Made by a program: the position numbers and the translations under genes. Positions 26,001 through 33,832 of a DNA stretch of 39,522 nucleotides are shown here, in pieces. Under the pieces are notes generated by a model, which was not told the DNA's origin, did not search any database, and was given only the letters and a program-made list of their open reading frames with translations. The stretch comes from CAZAZQ01 sp964489705 (GTDB taxonomy: Bacteria; Zixibacteria; MSB-5A5; GN15; FEB-12), in assembly GCA_964489705.1 (NCBI GenBank), contig CAZAZQ010000022.1, forward strand, positions 1 to 39,522, in the 5' to 3' direction. Every line of letters starts with the position of its first letter. Within the stretch, counting starts at the first letter, position 1.

Positions 26001-26163
26001 CTTCCGTCTCGGTGAAGACTTGCACCAGGTTCGGTGAGACGTCGGGGAAGGCGTCGATGGGTAGGCGAGTGTAGCTGTAGTAACCGGCGGCAATCACCAA
26101 AACGGTCAGCACCATGATGAGCAGGCGATTCCTCAGCGCAAAATCGTTTAATTTTTCAAACAT
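23041..26163 (-). CDS. Heavy-metal efflux RND pump (CusA/CzcA family)
   Basis: A 1040-residue inner-membrane proton/metal antiporter. The N-terminus shows a first membrane helix (LLIMVLTVLVIAAGYYSY) and RLPIDAFPDVSPNLVQVFTE, diagnostic of the HME-RND family. Transmembrane helix 4 reads GGLAIAIGMLVDGTIVIVEN, with D405 and E412 at positions matching the proton-relay residues D408/E415 of CzcA; the first relay aspartate of zinc pumps (DFG) is replaced by AIG, as in copper/silver-type relatives. Twelve hydrophobic segments in the RND pattern and two large periplasmic loops are present. It follows the fusion protein by 15 bases. The substrate could be a monovalent or divalent metal; the sequence alone does not decide. 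Confidence 0.93.
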   Translation of the reverse strand: MFEKLNDFALRNRLLIMVLTVLVIAAGYYSYTRLPIDAFPDVSPNLVQVFTETEGLAPEEIEKYVTYPVETAMNGLPGVTKIRSVSNFGLSVVNIYFEDDLDIYFTRRLVGERLQEAREQIPEGFGEPKMGPISTGMGLVLFYYLEDTTGTYSLEELRSIQDWVVKFNLQTVPGVTEVLGIGGYEKQFQVILHPERLLRYDISLQELIETIVANNLNVGAQFLERNAEEFIVRSVGLVTTAEDIENIVVKSEDGTPIYLGQIAEVKVGGAIRRGLQTRNGIEEIVAGQVIKLYGTNSSTVIGRVEQKMEEINKMLPDGIRLVPYYEQKSLVEAAVATVTNALLLGILLVVIVLLVFMGGLRPSVVVAIAIPFSILFAAILMRRIDLSANLMSLGGLAIAIGMLVDGTIVIVENIERKLREADPSEAKLHVISRACGEVGRPIIFAIAIIIVVFIPLFTLQGVEGKTFRPLAYTVAFAMLGSLIFAIFIAPVLSSLFMRRKKKTDLPRNAGDHGVLKWLLVLYRPVIRFFVRHRSVAVTIAVILLLIGAVIFPRLGSEFTPSLQEGTIVLRLTMAPSIALTESTRIAQIVERRLMEIDEVTGVVTRIGRGEVGAHTDPVNSAEMYIMLKDPKEWVHAKNQEELQDYLREQLGEIPGVLTNFTQPIEMTVDELLEGIRAELAIKLFGDDLTVLKERAEHIAQFIGTVRGAADVQVDQISGTPQLLITVDRQAIARYGINVEDVQRTIQAAVGGATAGQLFEGIRRYDILVRYHEEHRSTPEEIKDIFVKAPSGAWVPLEQLVSMREIIGPRQITREDNQRFITIQCNVVERDIGSFVEEAQQVIDEQVELPPGYFVTWGGQFRLQQEANKRFAIVIPATLLLVFLMLYSSFNSLKNSLLILLNIPLALVGGIVGLWVTGENLSVPASVGFIALFGIALENGMVLVTYLNQLVRDGHSYEEASVYGASLRLRAVLMTALTTGLGLTPLIFSTGVGSEVQRPLAIVVVGGLITSTILTLLVIPSIYRWFAKYPEVKPAHLEHKE

Positions 26164-26178
26164 GACCTCACCTTTCCG

Positions 26179-27189
26179 TTAGTGCTCATGGCCGTCGCCA
26201 AACGACCCTTTTTGCATTTCCGCTTTGATGGTGAACCCGCCTTTGGACGCATAGACCTGTCCCGGTTCCAAGCCGCGGATGATTTCAGCGTTGGTATGGT
26301 TGGTCCGGCCGAGCTGAACCGGTTGGGCTTTGAATCCATCCGGAGTCAGGAGAAAAACGACGTCGACGTCGTTCATATGGAAGAGAGCGGATTTGGGAAC
26401 GACCACCGCGGCGCGGTAAGAATCGGTGGCGATCCGTCCTTCCACGAGCAGACCGGGGCGCCATTTGCCGGAACGGTTGTCAAGGACGACGCGGGCGATG
26501 GCGGTGCGGGTATGTTCGTCGACGATGGGGGAGATGTAGGAAATTGTTCCGTTCTCGTAGTGGATGCCGTGATCGGCGGTAATCGAAGCCAGTTGTCCCG
26601 TCCGAACCGAAGCGAGGTGCATCTGGTAAATACTCAAATTTACCCAGACGGTGTCGAGGTCGGCGATGATGAACGCCGGTTGGTCACCCCCGTGGACGTC
26701 ACCGACGTTTATCTGCTTGTCAATGACGGTTCCTTCCATAAGCGAGAGGACGTTGTACGGGGTGAGCCCTTCGTTGCTCTCGACCACGGCGAGCACGTCG
26801 CCGCGTTGGACATGATCACCTATCCGTTTGAGCACTTGCTTGACCACGCCGGGGAAACGGGGGACGATATGGGCGATGCGGTCGCCGTTTACGGCAACTT
26901 CACCGGGAACGACGATTTCGTTTCGGATGGAGCCGGGTCCGGCGGTGTCCAATACGATTCCAAATTCCGCCATTTCCTCGTCGGTCAAGCGGACGAATCC
27001 TTCTTTATGTTCTTCATGGTCGGCATGTTCTTCTTCGTGTCTGTCCGACTCGGCCGTCTCTTGATGAGGAGAGGGGTGGGTTTGTTCGGTTGTTCCTTCG
27101 TGGTCATGGTCATGTTCGTCTCGTGCGGCGGCATTGAAAACCACCCCCAACAAGAAGAGAACGATTGATGCTATCAATACTCTTTTCAT
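26179..27189 (-). CDS. Periplasmic membrane-fusion protein (CusB/CzcB-like)
   Basis: A 336-residue adaptor linking pump and outer-membrane channel. A signal/anchor segment (VLIASIVLFLLGVVFNAAA) is followed by a His/Asp/Glu-rich stretch (DEHDHDHEG, then HEEEHADHEEHKEG) suited to metal capture. Then come the fusion-protein landmarks: NEIVVPGEVAVNGDRIAHIV, GVVKQVLKRIGDHVQRGDVL with the lipoyl-like half, and VNVGDV-type beta-barrel parts. I prefer the ATG at 27187-27189, eleven bases after GGAAGGAG; a GTG at 27201 overlapping the previous stop is too close to that site. It belongs to the five-gene operon. Confidence 0.9.
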   Translation of the reverse strand: MKRVLIASIVLFLLGVVFNAAARDEHDHDHEGTTEQTHPSPHQETAESDRHEEEHADHEEHKEGFVRLTDEEMAEFGIVLDTAGPGSIRNEIVVPGEVAVNGDRIAHIVPRFPGVVKQVLKRIGDHVQRGDVLAVVESNEGLTPYNVLSLMEGTVIDKQINVGDVHGGDQPAFIIADLDTVWVNLSIYQMHLASVRTGQLASITADHGIHYENGTISYISPIVDEHTRTAIARVVLDNRSGKWRPGLLVEGRIATDSYRAAVVVPKSALFHMNDVDVVFLLTPDGFKAQPVQLGRTNHTNAEIIRGLEPGQVYASKGGFTIKAEMQKGSFGDGHEH

Positions 27190-27197
27190 AATATCTC

Positions 27198-28508
27198 TCA
27201 CTCCTTCCCCAGACGCAAGGTTACGCCGGTGAGGCTTTCCAAGGCAATGGTTTGTTCATAGATTTCCAGCAGCATGTCGTTGTGTTCGAAGCGAAGCTCG
27301 TTGAGTGCTCTTTCCGCTTCGAGAAGCTGGACGTAGGGTATCCGCCCGGCTTGGTATGCTTTTTGGAAGGTGTGATACGCTTCTTCCGCCGTCGGCAGGA
27401 GAAGGGTATCAAGGGTCGTGTGGCGCTGCACCAGTTGGTGCAGTTTGGTGATGCCGCTTTTGAGGGAAGCGTCCGCTTCCAGCCGGGCTCGCTCTTTCTC
27501 GTAGGACAGCGACTGAGCTTGAGCCGCCAAGCTCATCCGCGTTCCTTGGTTGCGGTTGAAAAGAGGCAACGGTAACGAAACGCCGAAAAGCAGCGAGTTA
27601 GAGTTCGTCGCTTCCAGCCGTCGGTACCCGCCGTTGAGGGTGATGGTGGGGCGGCTTTCGGCAACCGCCAAGGAATGTTCGGCGCGCAAGAGAGCCAGTT
27701 GTCGCTCCAGCAGGAGCAGGTCGCGGGTGGAGTCGATTCCGGCTTCCAACCGACCGAGCTTTCCGAGCACGTCCGAAAGGTTTGGCTCCGGCTTGGCGGA
27801 GACAGTGAAACCGTTCGGGTTGCCGCGCCATAAGGCGGCAAGAGCAACCCGAGCCGCCGCTACCTCTTGATGAGCCTCCTGGAGCATCATTTGGGCTCGT
27901 TGTTTTTCTAGTTGCGCCAGAAGCAACTCGGACTGCAGCGCCGCCCCCTTTTCGATGCGGAAGTTGATGTTTTCCACGATGCCCTGTGCCAAGGCAACCG
28001 AGGTCTCGGAGAGTGCCAGGCGTTGTTGGGCGTGGACGAGGACGTAAAAGCGGCGCTTCGTTTCCAGGTAGAGATCGAAAGCCGAGAGTTTCGTCTCCCA
28101 TTCGAGGGCTTCTTTTTCCGCTCGGGCGACTTTGGTACGGGCTCGGCGCTGACCGAAAAGCTCGAGGTCCTGCGCCAGGGATACGGTGAACTCGGATTCC
28201 TTGAATCCCGGAGCGTCCCATCCGACTTCTTCCACCTCTATCCCGATTTCCGGGTTCGGCAGAAGGCCGGCTTGTTTGACCTTGCCCTCGGAAGCCTGGC
28301 GTTGAAGCATCAAGGCGCGGAGGGTCGGGTTCCGGTCGGCGACCAGATTGAGCACCTCGGCAAATGAGAGCACCGAATCAGCCGGTTTCGAGGCGTTGCC
28401 GGAAGTGTCGAACGGCGCTTCCCAGGGTTCTGCTGTTGCTGTCCGAGAGAAGGAACTCCCGGTAAAAAGACATAAGCTGAGAAACAATACGGACAATATT
28501 CCTTTCAT
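27198..28508 (-). CDS. Outer-membrane efflux channel (CusC/CzcC-like, TolC family)
   Basis: A 436-residue outer-membrane factor. A signal peptide (GILSVLFLSLCLFTGSSF) is followed by two repeats of the TolC-type helical domain: LSFAEVLNLVADRNPTLRAL and KQAGLLPNPEIGIEVEEVG in the first, ARVALAALWRGNPNGF at its end; and RPTITLNGGYRRLEATNSN, GVSLPLPLFNRNQGTR and AYQAGRIPYVQLLEAERALN in the second. Length and motifs match the CzcC family. It is the second gene of the operon, downstream of the Cys/His-rich protein, and exports metal across the outer membrane together with the pump and adaptor. It shows the cell is diderm. Confidence 0.9.
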   Translation of the reverse strand: MKGILSVLFLSLCLFTGSSFSRTATAEPWEAPFDTSGNASKPADSVLSFAEVLNLVADRNPTLRALMLQRQASEGKVKQAGLLPNPEIGIEVEEVGWDAPGFKESEFTVSLAQDLELFGQRRARTKVARAEKEALEWETKLSAFDLYLETKRRFYVLVHAQQRLALSETSVALAQGIVENINFRIEKGAALQSELLLAQLEKQRAQMMLQEAHQEVAAARVALAALWRGNPNGFTVSAKPEPNLSDVLGKLGRLEAGIDSTRDLLLLERQLALLRAEHSLAVAESRPTITLNGGYRRLEATNSNSLLFGVSLPLPLFNRNQGTRMSLAAQAQSLSYEKERARLEADASLKSGITKLHQLVQRHTTLDTLLLPTAEEAYHTFQKAYQAGRIPYVQLLEAERALNELRFEHNDMLLEIYEQTIALESLTGVTLRLGKE

Positions 28509-28601
28509 CTACAATTCTCCCTATGAGTTGAGAAACTACTCCCTGCCGAACCTCACCGGAGGTCGGCGGAGATGAAACTGATGGAATTGAAGGTGAAAAG
28601 A

Positions 28602-29030
28602 TCAGCAGAGCAGAATAGTTGTGGCAAGAGTCGTCTGCAGTGAAAGCGACTGAGGTGTGCTTTGGGCAGACGGAAAGAGAGGGATGGTGACGGAGCGATG
28701 TCCCGGAAGAAGCGGAACAGCCGGTGAGTCAAGATGAGGACTGACGGCGACCACGGGCTGTCTGAAGGAACGATGGAGGAAGGAGTTCTGTTCGAAGAAA
28801 AGATCGACGCAGTCGGTACAGTCGTCATGGTGGCTATGGCCGGAACATCCGACCATTTCACCGTCGAAGGCTTGATCGCTCTCGCTGCAACAGGGCTGAC
28901 AGAGAGACTCGACCTTAATATGTCCGTTACCGCCGATACAGAGGATATTCCCGTAGCTGCTCAGGACAATTCCGCCGATGAACAGAAAGCTCAGTATTCC
29001 TATCACATGTTTTCGTAGCCGCGTCACCAT
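28602..29030 (-). CDS. Small secreted Cys/His-rich protein at the head of the metal operon
   Basis: A 142-residue protein with a membrane/signal segment (HVIGILSFLFIGGIVLSSYG) followed by CIGGNGHIKVES, LCQPCCSESD, VGCSGHSHHDDCTDCVDLFF and a hydrophobic C-terminus. The Cys and His clusters look suited to metal binding, and small proteins with a similar 'GHI.....C..C.D' pattern occur upstream of HME-RND pumps. I chose the ATG at 29028-29030; the consensus promoter places the transcript start at or next to this codon, so the message may be leaderless. A start 12 codons upstream would lie within the promoter. Its exact function is not known to me; a metal sensor or chaperone is plausible. Confidence 0.65.
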   Translation of the reverse strand: MVTRLRKHVIGILSFLFIGGIVLSSYGNILCIGGNGHIKVESLCQPCCSESDQAFDGEMVGCSGHSHHDDCTDCVDLFFEQNSFLHRSFRQPVVAVSPHLDSPAVPLLPGHRSVTIPLFPSAQSTPQSLSLQTTLATTILLC

Positions 29031-29037
29031 AAAACTC

Positions 29038-29066
29038 AATATAATGTCGATAAATTCTGTCGTCAA
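29038..29066 (-). promoter_or_regulatory. Sigma70-type promoter of the metal-efflux operon
   Basis: On the minus strand TTGACG (29061-29066) and TATATT (29038-29043) are 17 bases apart. The predicted start is about 29030-29031, essentially the A of the first gene's ATG, which would give a leaderless transcript. No MerR-type 19-20 base spacer is seen, so a MerR-family metal activator is unlikely at this site. Confidence 0.7.
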
Positions 29067-29200
29067 TCAATTATGCCTTAAACACCGAACTTTGGAATTC
29101 GTTCCGGGTTAGGTGGGAGAATTTGCGAAAAAAGGTTATTGAAGCCGATTTTTTCTGATTGGCAGGGAACCTGTTGCGCCCCTGCTTGTTAGGCGGCATC

Positions 29201-29428
29201 TTACCTTGTGCTGTCCAATTTATACCGTGGACTTGCCGTCACAATAAAAGCCGCGCCTATCGGTCCCAGTGCTCCTAGAAAATGCCAGTACTCCGATATT
29301 TTCAAGTGAAGTACATTTTGCGCCGAAAGAGCAAGCGGCAGTATCAGTATCCACGTTATCAAGAAAGCCAGAGTAAAGTATGGTACCAGCATGTGTTCTT
29401 TGATCCGGTTCGAGAGTGATGAAGTCAT
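29201..29428 (-). pseudogene. CPBP-type intramembrane protease, N-terminal fragment
   Basis: A 75-residue frame reading MLVPYFTLAFLITWILILPL, then EYWHFLGALGPIGAAFIVTA, the first two membrane helices of CPBP (CAAX-like) proteases, including the typical 'LGALGP..AA.IVT' stretch. The catalytic EE and H motifs, which lie further on in about 250-residue family members, are missing: the frame ends soon after at KLDSTR. No continuation is visible in other frames downstream, so this is a truncated relic. The gaps on both sides (29067-29200 and 29429-29647) hold no gene. Confidence 0.65.
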
Positions 29429-29647
29429 TGTAGTTTTGTGCTATCTTCGGTATATTAGTTATTTGGTTTTTGCTACATAAAACTCGTACTCACTTGCTGC
29501 TCTGGAGCGTCAATGGGATGGCGGTTAGGTGGAGCGATTTGTTCATATTCAGGTAACAACAAAAAACCATCAATATGGGAAAGAATATGTATACTAGGAT
29601 TCCAAAATTATACCCCAAAACCGATTATTAATTTTTTGAAACAATTT

Positions 29648-30352
29648 CTATTTATTCTCTTCTGAAAGCACTGTAGTCAATGCTGAAGCGATTAATCCCG
29701 CTGGTACTGCTACAATACCAAGACCAATCATTAATATGAAAAACGTAAATATTTTACCACCAAAAGTAATTGGATAAACATCACCATATCCAACGGTTGT
29801 CAAAGTAGCTACTGCCCACCACAGGCAATGAAAAACGGAACTAAATTGTTCTGGTTGAGCGTCATGTTCAAAATAATAAATTCCTACGCTTGAAACATAA
29901 AGCAAAAATGAAGTTGCAATTAAAAATATTATTAGCTCTTCTTTAATATTCTGAAATGCCAAACGGAACCGTTTTATTGCCCTGCTGTAACGAAAAAGTT
30001 TGAAAATTCTAAATAAACGTAGGAGACGAAAAACTCTAATTGACCTTAAATCTATTCCTGTTGATAAATAAAATGGTAATATTGCAAACAAATCAATTAA
30101 ACCATAAAAACTGAAAATGAATTTAATTCTAGAATCTGCAACAATTATTCTCAAAATATATTCGATCGAAAATACGGTAATACAAAAAACTTCAAGGTGC
30201 CAAAGAATATTACGAGAAATTAGACTTAAGTTAGGCAGAGTTTCTATTGAAAATGAAATCAGAGATAAAATTATCAACGATTGAATAAATAAATCAAAAT
30301 ATTTTCCGGCTTTCGTGTCATTTTCTTCTATAAATTTTTTTAGAGCAATCAT
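29648..30352 (-). CDS. Kv-type voltage-gated potassium channel
   Basis: A 234-residue membrane protein with six transmembrane segments. S4 is RSIRVFRLLRLFRIFKLFRY, with arginines/lysines at every third position as in voltage sensors. The pore helix (FHCLWWAVATL) is followed by the selectivity filter T186-V-G-Y-G-D191 and a final S6 helix (FILMIGLGIVAVPAGLI). These features define a bacterial Kv channel subunit, functioning as a tetramer in the inner membrane. The ATG at 30350-30352 is preferred, with GAGG upstream; a TTG nine codons earlier is possible. The gene is very AT-rich compared with its neighbours, a sign of transfer. It has no cytoplasmic regulatory domain. Confidence 0.9.
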   Translation of the reverse strand: MIALKKFIEENDTKAGKYFDLFIQSLIILSLISFSIETLPNLSLISRNILWHLEVFCITVFSIEYILRIIVADSRIKFIFSFYGLIDLFAILPFYLSTGIDLRSIRVFRLLRLFRIFKLFRYSRAIKRFRLAFQNIKEELIIFLIATSFLLYVSSVGIYYFEHDAQPEQFSSVFHCLWWAVATLTTVGYGDVYPITFGGKIFTFFILMIGLGIVAVPAGLIASALTTVLSEENK

Positions 30353-30383
30353 AAATTGGCAATCCTCTTTTGCGGTCAAGACT

Positions 30384-30417
30384 AAAATACAAGGAAAAAG
30401 CAGCGCTTGTCAAGCGC
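30384..30417 (-). promoter_or_regulatory. Promoter with overlapping palindrome upstream of the channel gene
   Basis: On the minus strand TTGACA (30408-30413) and TATTTT (30384-30389) are 18 bases apart. A perfect palindrome, GCGCTTG and CAAGCGC around one central base (30403-30417), covers the -35 element and could be a repressor operator. The rest of the 30353-30657 gap holds no gene. Confidence 0.6.
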
Positions 30418-30598
30418 AAGGCAAGGAGTGACCTCTTTGAACCGAATTGCCTACTCTGCTTACCTGCCTATGAAGGAAAGGTAGGAGGCATTTCCTGAAA
30501 TTTGAATACAATCAGAGCTGATAAGAATCTGCAGTCTATGGGGTGGGACAAACCATGAAGTAAAGGAACCGGCAAATAGCGCCAAATAAATAGGTCCA

Positions 30599-30632
30599 TA
30601 AAAAAACCGGTAGAACCATGGCTCTACCGGTT
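30599..30632 (-). terminator. Terminator after the secreted-protein gene
   Basis: AACCGGTAGA (30605-30614) pairs with TCTACCGGTT (30623-30632) around an eight-base loop. The A-run on the plus strand gives a T tract on the minus strand, ending the transcript of the gene at 30658-31230. Confidence 0.8.
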
Positions 30633-30657
30633 GAGGCTTTCTTTTGGATGTGTCGCT

Positions 30658-31230
30658 CTATTTTGCTTCTCGCGCGACAAAGACCGGCACGATCTCCAGC
30701 TTCTTGCTCAGGTGAGGCGGAACGGTGTCTTGGTCTTCTTTCAGTTGCGATTTCTCTGCCATCATCAGCAGACTGTTGTTGGGATACAAGGTTGTCGTAT
30801 CCACCACCAGCTTTTCAATCGGTTTATCATCCAACGATGACACAAAAACCGTCACCAGCCGTCCTTTCCCGGGCGCCAGGACATTGTTGGTGGGTCCCAG
30901 GTTGGCGACCATGCCGAGCATGACCGATTGGATAGCGGTATCGGGGCGGAACCCCTTGTAGGCGAATTTCTCGACGCGCCCGCCGGTGTAAGCTGCCGAG
31001 TCGGCGACTACCTTGGTCAAGCCAGCCGTCATTTTCAACGGCACCGACAAACCGACAATCGCCTCGTCGTTGGTACAAGAGATGGTTATCGTCCAGTTGT
31101 GGTCGTTGATTTTCGCCACTTCGGCATAGAGGGTATCCATCGTGCCGAAGTAGTCGACTTGAGCCGACACCACCGCCGGAAGCAACAATACCGCTAAAAG
31201 AGCACAGAAAACTTTATACGTTGATTTCAT
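30658..31230 (-). CDS. Secreted protein, probable beta-sandwich, unknown function
   Basis: A 190-residue protein with a clear signal peptide (VFCALLAVLLLPAVVSAQ). The mature part is rich in beta strands: NWTITISCTNDEAIVGLSVP, GRVEKFAYKGFRPDTAIQ, GRLVTVFVSSLDDKPIEKL and VDTTTLYPNNSLLMMAE. The pattern is like cohesin- or Ig-type sandwich folds. Similar proteins, as I recall, are frequent in Zixibacteria-type genomes, which supports the host guess. A strong TGGAGGAAAG ribosome site precedes the ATG. It begins 62 bases after the TPR-type lipoprotein gene and may be co-transcribed with it. No enzyme motif is visible. Confidence 0.6.
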   Translation of the reverse strand: MKSTYKVFCALLAVLLLPAVVSAQVDYFGTMDTLYAEVAKINDHNWTITISCTNDEAIVGLSVPLKMTAGLTKVVADSAAYTGGRVEKFAYKGFRPDTAIQSVMLGMVANLGPTNNVLAPGKGRLVTVFVSSLDDKPIEKLVVDTTTLYPNNSLLMMAEKSQLKEDQDTVPPHLSKKLEIVPVFVAREAK

Positions 31231-31292
31231 CTTTCCTCCAGTTATTTATTTCGGATGACCTTCTTTTCCACGCTATTGTACAATTCGGCATC

Positions 31293-32852
31293 TCAAGGGT
31301 TCTCATTATCCGTGTTTTCTTCCACGTCGGTAATACTGGCGCGGAGTATTTCTATCAGCGAATCGGCAGTTTTGGGCTTGTTCAGCTTTGACCGGTAGAT
31401 AGTTGCCGCTCTTAGCAGTGCCCGCCGCCCCGGCTCGGTTTGGGGAAAGCGGTTGAACAGTTCGGTCAAAATTTGTGCCGCCCGCTCCCAGTTGCCTCTT
31501 TGGCGGTACAAGTCCGCCTTGTAAGAGAGAGCTTTCGCCTCGGTGATAGTACCCGAGTTCAAAGCGGCAATTTCATCGAAATACTGTTCCGCCTCGGTGT
31601 ACCAACGGTTGGCGACTTTGTCCCTGCCGAGGCGGGCGTACCGGTCGGCGATATGGAGATACGTCGACATCGCCTCCTCGCTGCCGCGGTAATTTTCTAT
31701 CAGCAAGGTATATTCGGTCTCGGCGCGGCTCCAGTTGCCTTCCAGCTCAAAAGAGCGCGCCAAAGCGTATTGCGCCATCGGTGTTCGGGCGTAAAAGCGG
31801 GGGAAATCTCTCTTCAGGTCGACCAGGATCTTACGGGCTTGCGGATACTCTTTCTGCTCCATCTTTATCATGGCGGTTTTGAACCGCACCAACGGGAGCG
31901 CCACCGTGTCGGTGGGCGCTACCTCTTGCTCGATGTCGGCATAGATTTGGAGCGCCGTATCCAGTTTTTTGAGCTTGGCGCCGTAGATGTCGGCGATTCG
32001 CATCTTGATAATCAAGTGCGCCGGTATGGGCAGCTTCGACGAGCCGACTCCTTCCGGCGGAACCGTTTCGGTCGAATCCAGTACCGCTTTCAGTTGGACG
32101 ATTTCTTTCTCCCATTGCTCGGTGTCGTCGTACAATCGCGCCAGGCTGGCGCGCGCCGCCGCCGATACCCGACTGCCGGGGAAGTCGTTTATCAGCCGCA
32201 GGTAGTATTGCTCGGCGTCTTGAAATTTTCGGGCGCGTTCGGTGGAATCGCCTACCATATTGACTACCTGGAAGATGTGCGACGGCAGGTTGAACAAGCT
32301 GAAGATGACCTGTCCCGAATCGTCAACCGGCGGGTAGAACTCTTCGAGCGCTTTGGTATACACCGCCAAGGCGCTGTCCCATGCCCCGGACGCTTGCAGG
32401 GCTTGTCCGTAATTGATTTCCGTCGTCAACAAGTTGAGCTTGTCAAGGTGAGTGTTCTCCAAAAGACGTTTGAGGATGACTTGGCAGGTGTCGTAACGTT
32501 TTTGGGAGTAGTAGAGCTGGGAAAGACGGGAGGAAGCCTGAAAAACCAGATGCTGCACTTCCCGGTACTCATAGGGGTGGCTGTGTTCGTCGATGGAGTC
32601 GAGCGCCGCATAGCAGAAGTCCGCCACCTGTCCGAACCGGTCGGCGATTTCTTTGAGCGTGTGACGGTCGACCAACTCCGGTTTTATTTGAGTCGTCTCG
32701 AGAAATTTTTCCGCATCATGGAGCGCTTTCTCGGCTTGATAGCGCAAGCGTACGGCTTTGTTCTCTCTGCCGCACGAACTCAGCACCAAGATGAGGCTGA
32801 GGGTGACGATAACGATAGACGAAAAGTTTTGCCGACGTTTCAGATTTTTCAT
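31293..32852 (-). CDS. Lipoprotein with TPR-like repeats
   Basis: A 519-residue protein with a lipoprotein signal: hydrophobic stretch SSIVIVTLSLILVLSSCG with the lipobox LSSC. The mature part is almost wholly helical, with repeated units of TPR/BamD style such as LSQLYYSQKRYDTCQVILKR, AEQYYLRLINDFPGSRVSAA, EGNWSRAETEYTLLIENYRG and RGNWERAAQILTELFNRFP. Such proteins serve as scaffolds at the outer membrane, for instance for protein assembly or export. The exact partner is not visible. It is probably the first gene of a two-gene unit with the secreted protein downstream. Confidence 0.75.
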   Translation of the reverse strand: MKNLKRRQNFSSIVIVTLSLILVLSSCGRENKAVRLRYQAEKALHDAEKFLETTQIKPELVDRHTLKEIADRFGQVADFCYAALDSIDEHSHPYEYREVQHLVFQASSRLSQLYYSQKRYDTCQVILKRLLENTHLDKLNLLTTEINYGQALQASGAWDSALAVYTKALEEFYPPVDDSGQVIFSLFNLPSHIFQVVNMVGDSTERARKFQDAEQYYLRLINDFPGSRVSAAARASLARLYDDTEQWEKEIVQLKAVLDSTETVPPEGVGSSKLPIPAHLIIKMRIADIYGAKLKKLDTALQIYADIEQEVAPTDTVALPLVRFKTAMIKMEQKEYPQARKILVDLKRDFPRFYARTPMAQYALARSFELEGNWSRAETEYTLLIENYRGSEEAMSTYLHIADRYARLGRDKVANRWYTEAEQYFDEIAALNSGTITEAKALSYKADLYRQRGNWERAAQILTELFNRFPQTEPGRRALLRAATIYRSKLNKPKTADSLIEILRASITDVEENTDNENP

Positions 32853-32983
32853 TAACGTTATTATCGGATATTTACTTCATACTGTTCACTCATCGGTAGC
32901 TGAATATAGAAGGTGGCAAATGACTATTCAAGGTAATTCTTCCGGGTGCGGCAAAGTACTTTGTGAAAAGACAACACCGGCAT

Positions 32984-33010
32984 AAAAAAAGCCCCGCCGG
33001 GCGGGGCTTT
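32984..33010 (-). terminator. Terminator after the PEP-CTERM gene
   Basis: GCCCCGC and GCGGGGC form a seven-base stem with a CGG loop (32991-33007), extended by A-T pairs. T tracts lie on both strands, so it can work both ways. It ends the minus-strand PEP-CTERM gene. Confidence 0.85.
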
Positions 33011-33036
33011 CCTTTTCGTCCTATGAAAGAAACTTT

Positions 33037-33789
33037 TTATTTGCGGCGTCGAACGAGACCGGCTCCCAACAGTCCGAAACCGAGCAACAACAGGGTGGTC
33101 GGTTCGGGAACGGCGGAATAGGTTTTGTTGATGACGTCGTTGCCGCAGCCGACTGCGACGTGGAAACTCAACTCGGTGAAGTCGCCCAGCAAAGAGCGGT
33201 CAATGGCGAATTCCCAAACGTAGGTGTCGCCGTTGCCGGGCATAAGGTAATCGGTCTCCAAATCTTCCCAGAAGGTTTTGGCGGTCGTGACATCGCCGAG
33301 CTTGGTGCCGGTGTTTATCTCATGCGCTCCGACTTCCGTCGCAATGGCAGTGCCGTAATAACTCCCCGGCACGTTCTGAACACCGTTCCAACTGGTGACG
33401 CTGTACAAACCGGTGGAGCCGCTTTCTACAATGTCAACCGCATATTGATACGGGTTTCCGTCGGTGCCGATGAAAAGATCGCCCAGGCGATAATCTTGGT
33501 TCCAACCGGTGGAATGAGCGGTGTAGCCGAAAGAGTTCGTGAGAGCAACATAAATGAAGTTTTCGTCCACGTCGACTTTCAAGCCTTCCAGATCGAACTT
33601 TTCTCCGCCTTCACCCAGCGTACCCGGTGACGGCTGGTGTCCGATTCCCCACGGGTAATCAATGGGGGACCAGTTGTTGTTCTCATCGAACGGTCCTGCT
33701 CCGAAATCATGGAGCATGTAGTTGAAGGCGAACGTCGGCGACGTTGCCAGTAAAACGAGCATTAAACTAAGAAGTAATTTTTTCATCAT
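33037..33789 (-). CDS. PEP-CTERM secreted protein
   Basis: A 250-residue protein with an N-terminal signal (KLLLSLMLVLLATSPTFA) and the C-terminal sorting signal VPEPTTLLLLGFGLLGAGL followed by VRRRK. The PEP motif, hydrophobic helix and basic tail are the hallmark of exosortase substrates, which are anchored or secreted with exopolysaccharide. The mature part is aromatic-rich and beta-like (NYMLHDFGAGPFDENNNW, then NFIYVALTNSFGYTAHSTGW), with no catalytic motif I recognise. No exosortase gene lies in the window. A sigma54-type promoter sits upstream, in line with the PrsK/PrsR-sigma54 control known for PEP-CTERM genes. No clear Shine-Dalgarno site precedes the double ATG. Confidence 0.85.
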   Translation of the reverse strand: MMKKLLLSLMLVLLATSPTFAFNYMLHDFGAGPFDENNNWSPIDYPWGIGHQPSPGTLGEGGEKFDLEGLKVDVDENFIYVALTNSFGYTAHSTGWNQDYRLGDLFIGTDGNPYQYAVDIVESGSTGLYSVTSWNGVQNVPGSYYGTAIATEVGAHEINTGTKLGDVTTAKTFWEDLETDYLMPGNGDTYVWEFAIDRSLLGDFTELSFHVAVGCGNDVINKTYSAVPEPTTLLLLGFGLLGAGLVRRRK

Positions 33790-33832
33790 TGCTACACCAC
33801 ACTAATAAAATACATTTACCTGCCTATAAAAT

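Noticed and set aside
29100..29535. Integron attC sites: GTTAGGY occurs near 29107, 29189 and 29524
   Set aside because: No matching RYYYAAC partner or paired inner arms at the right distance, and no integron integrase in the window.
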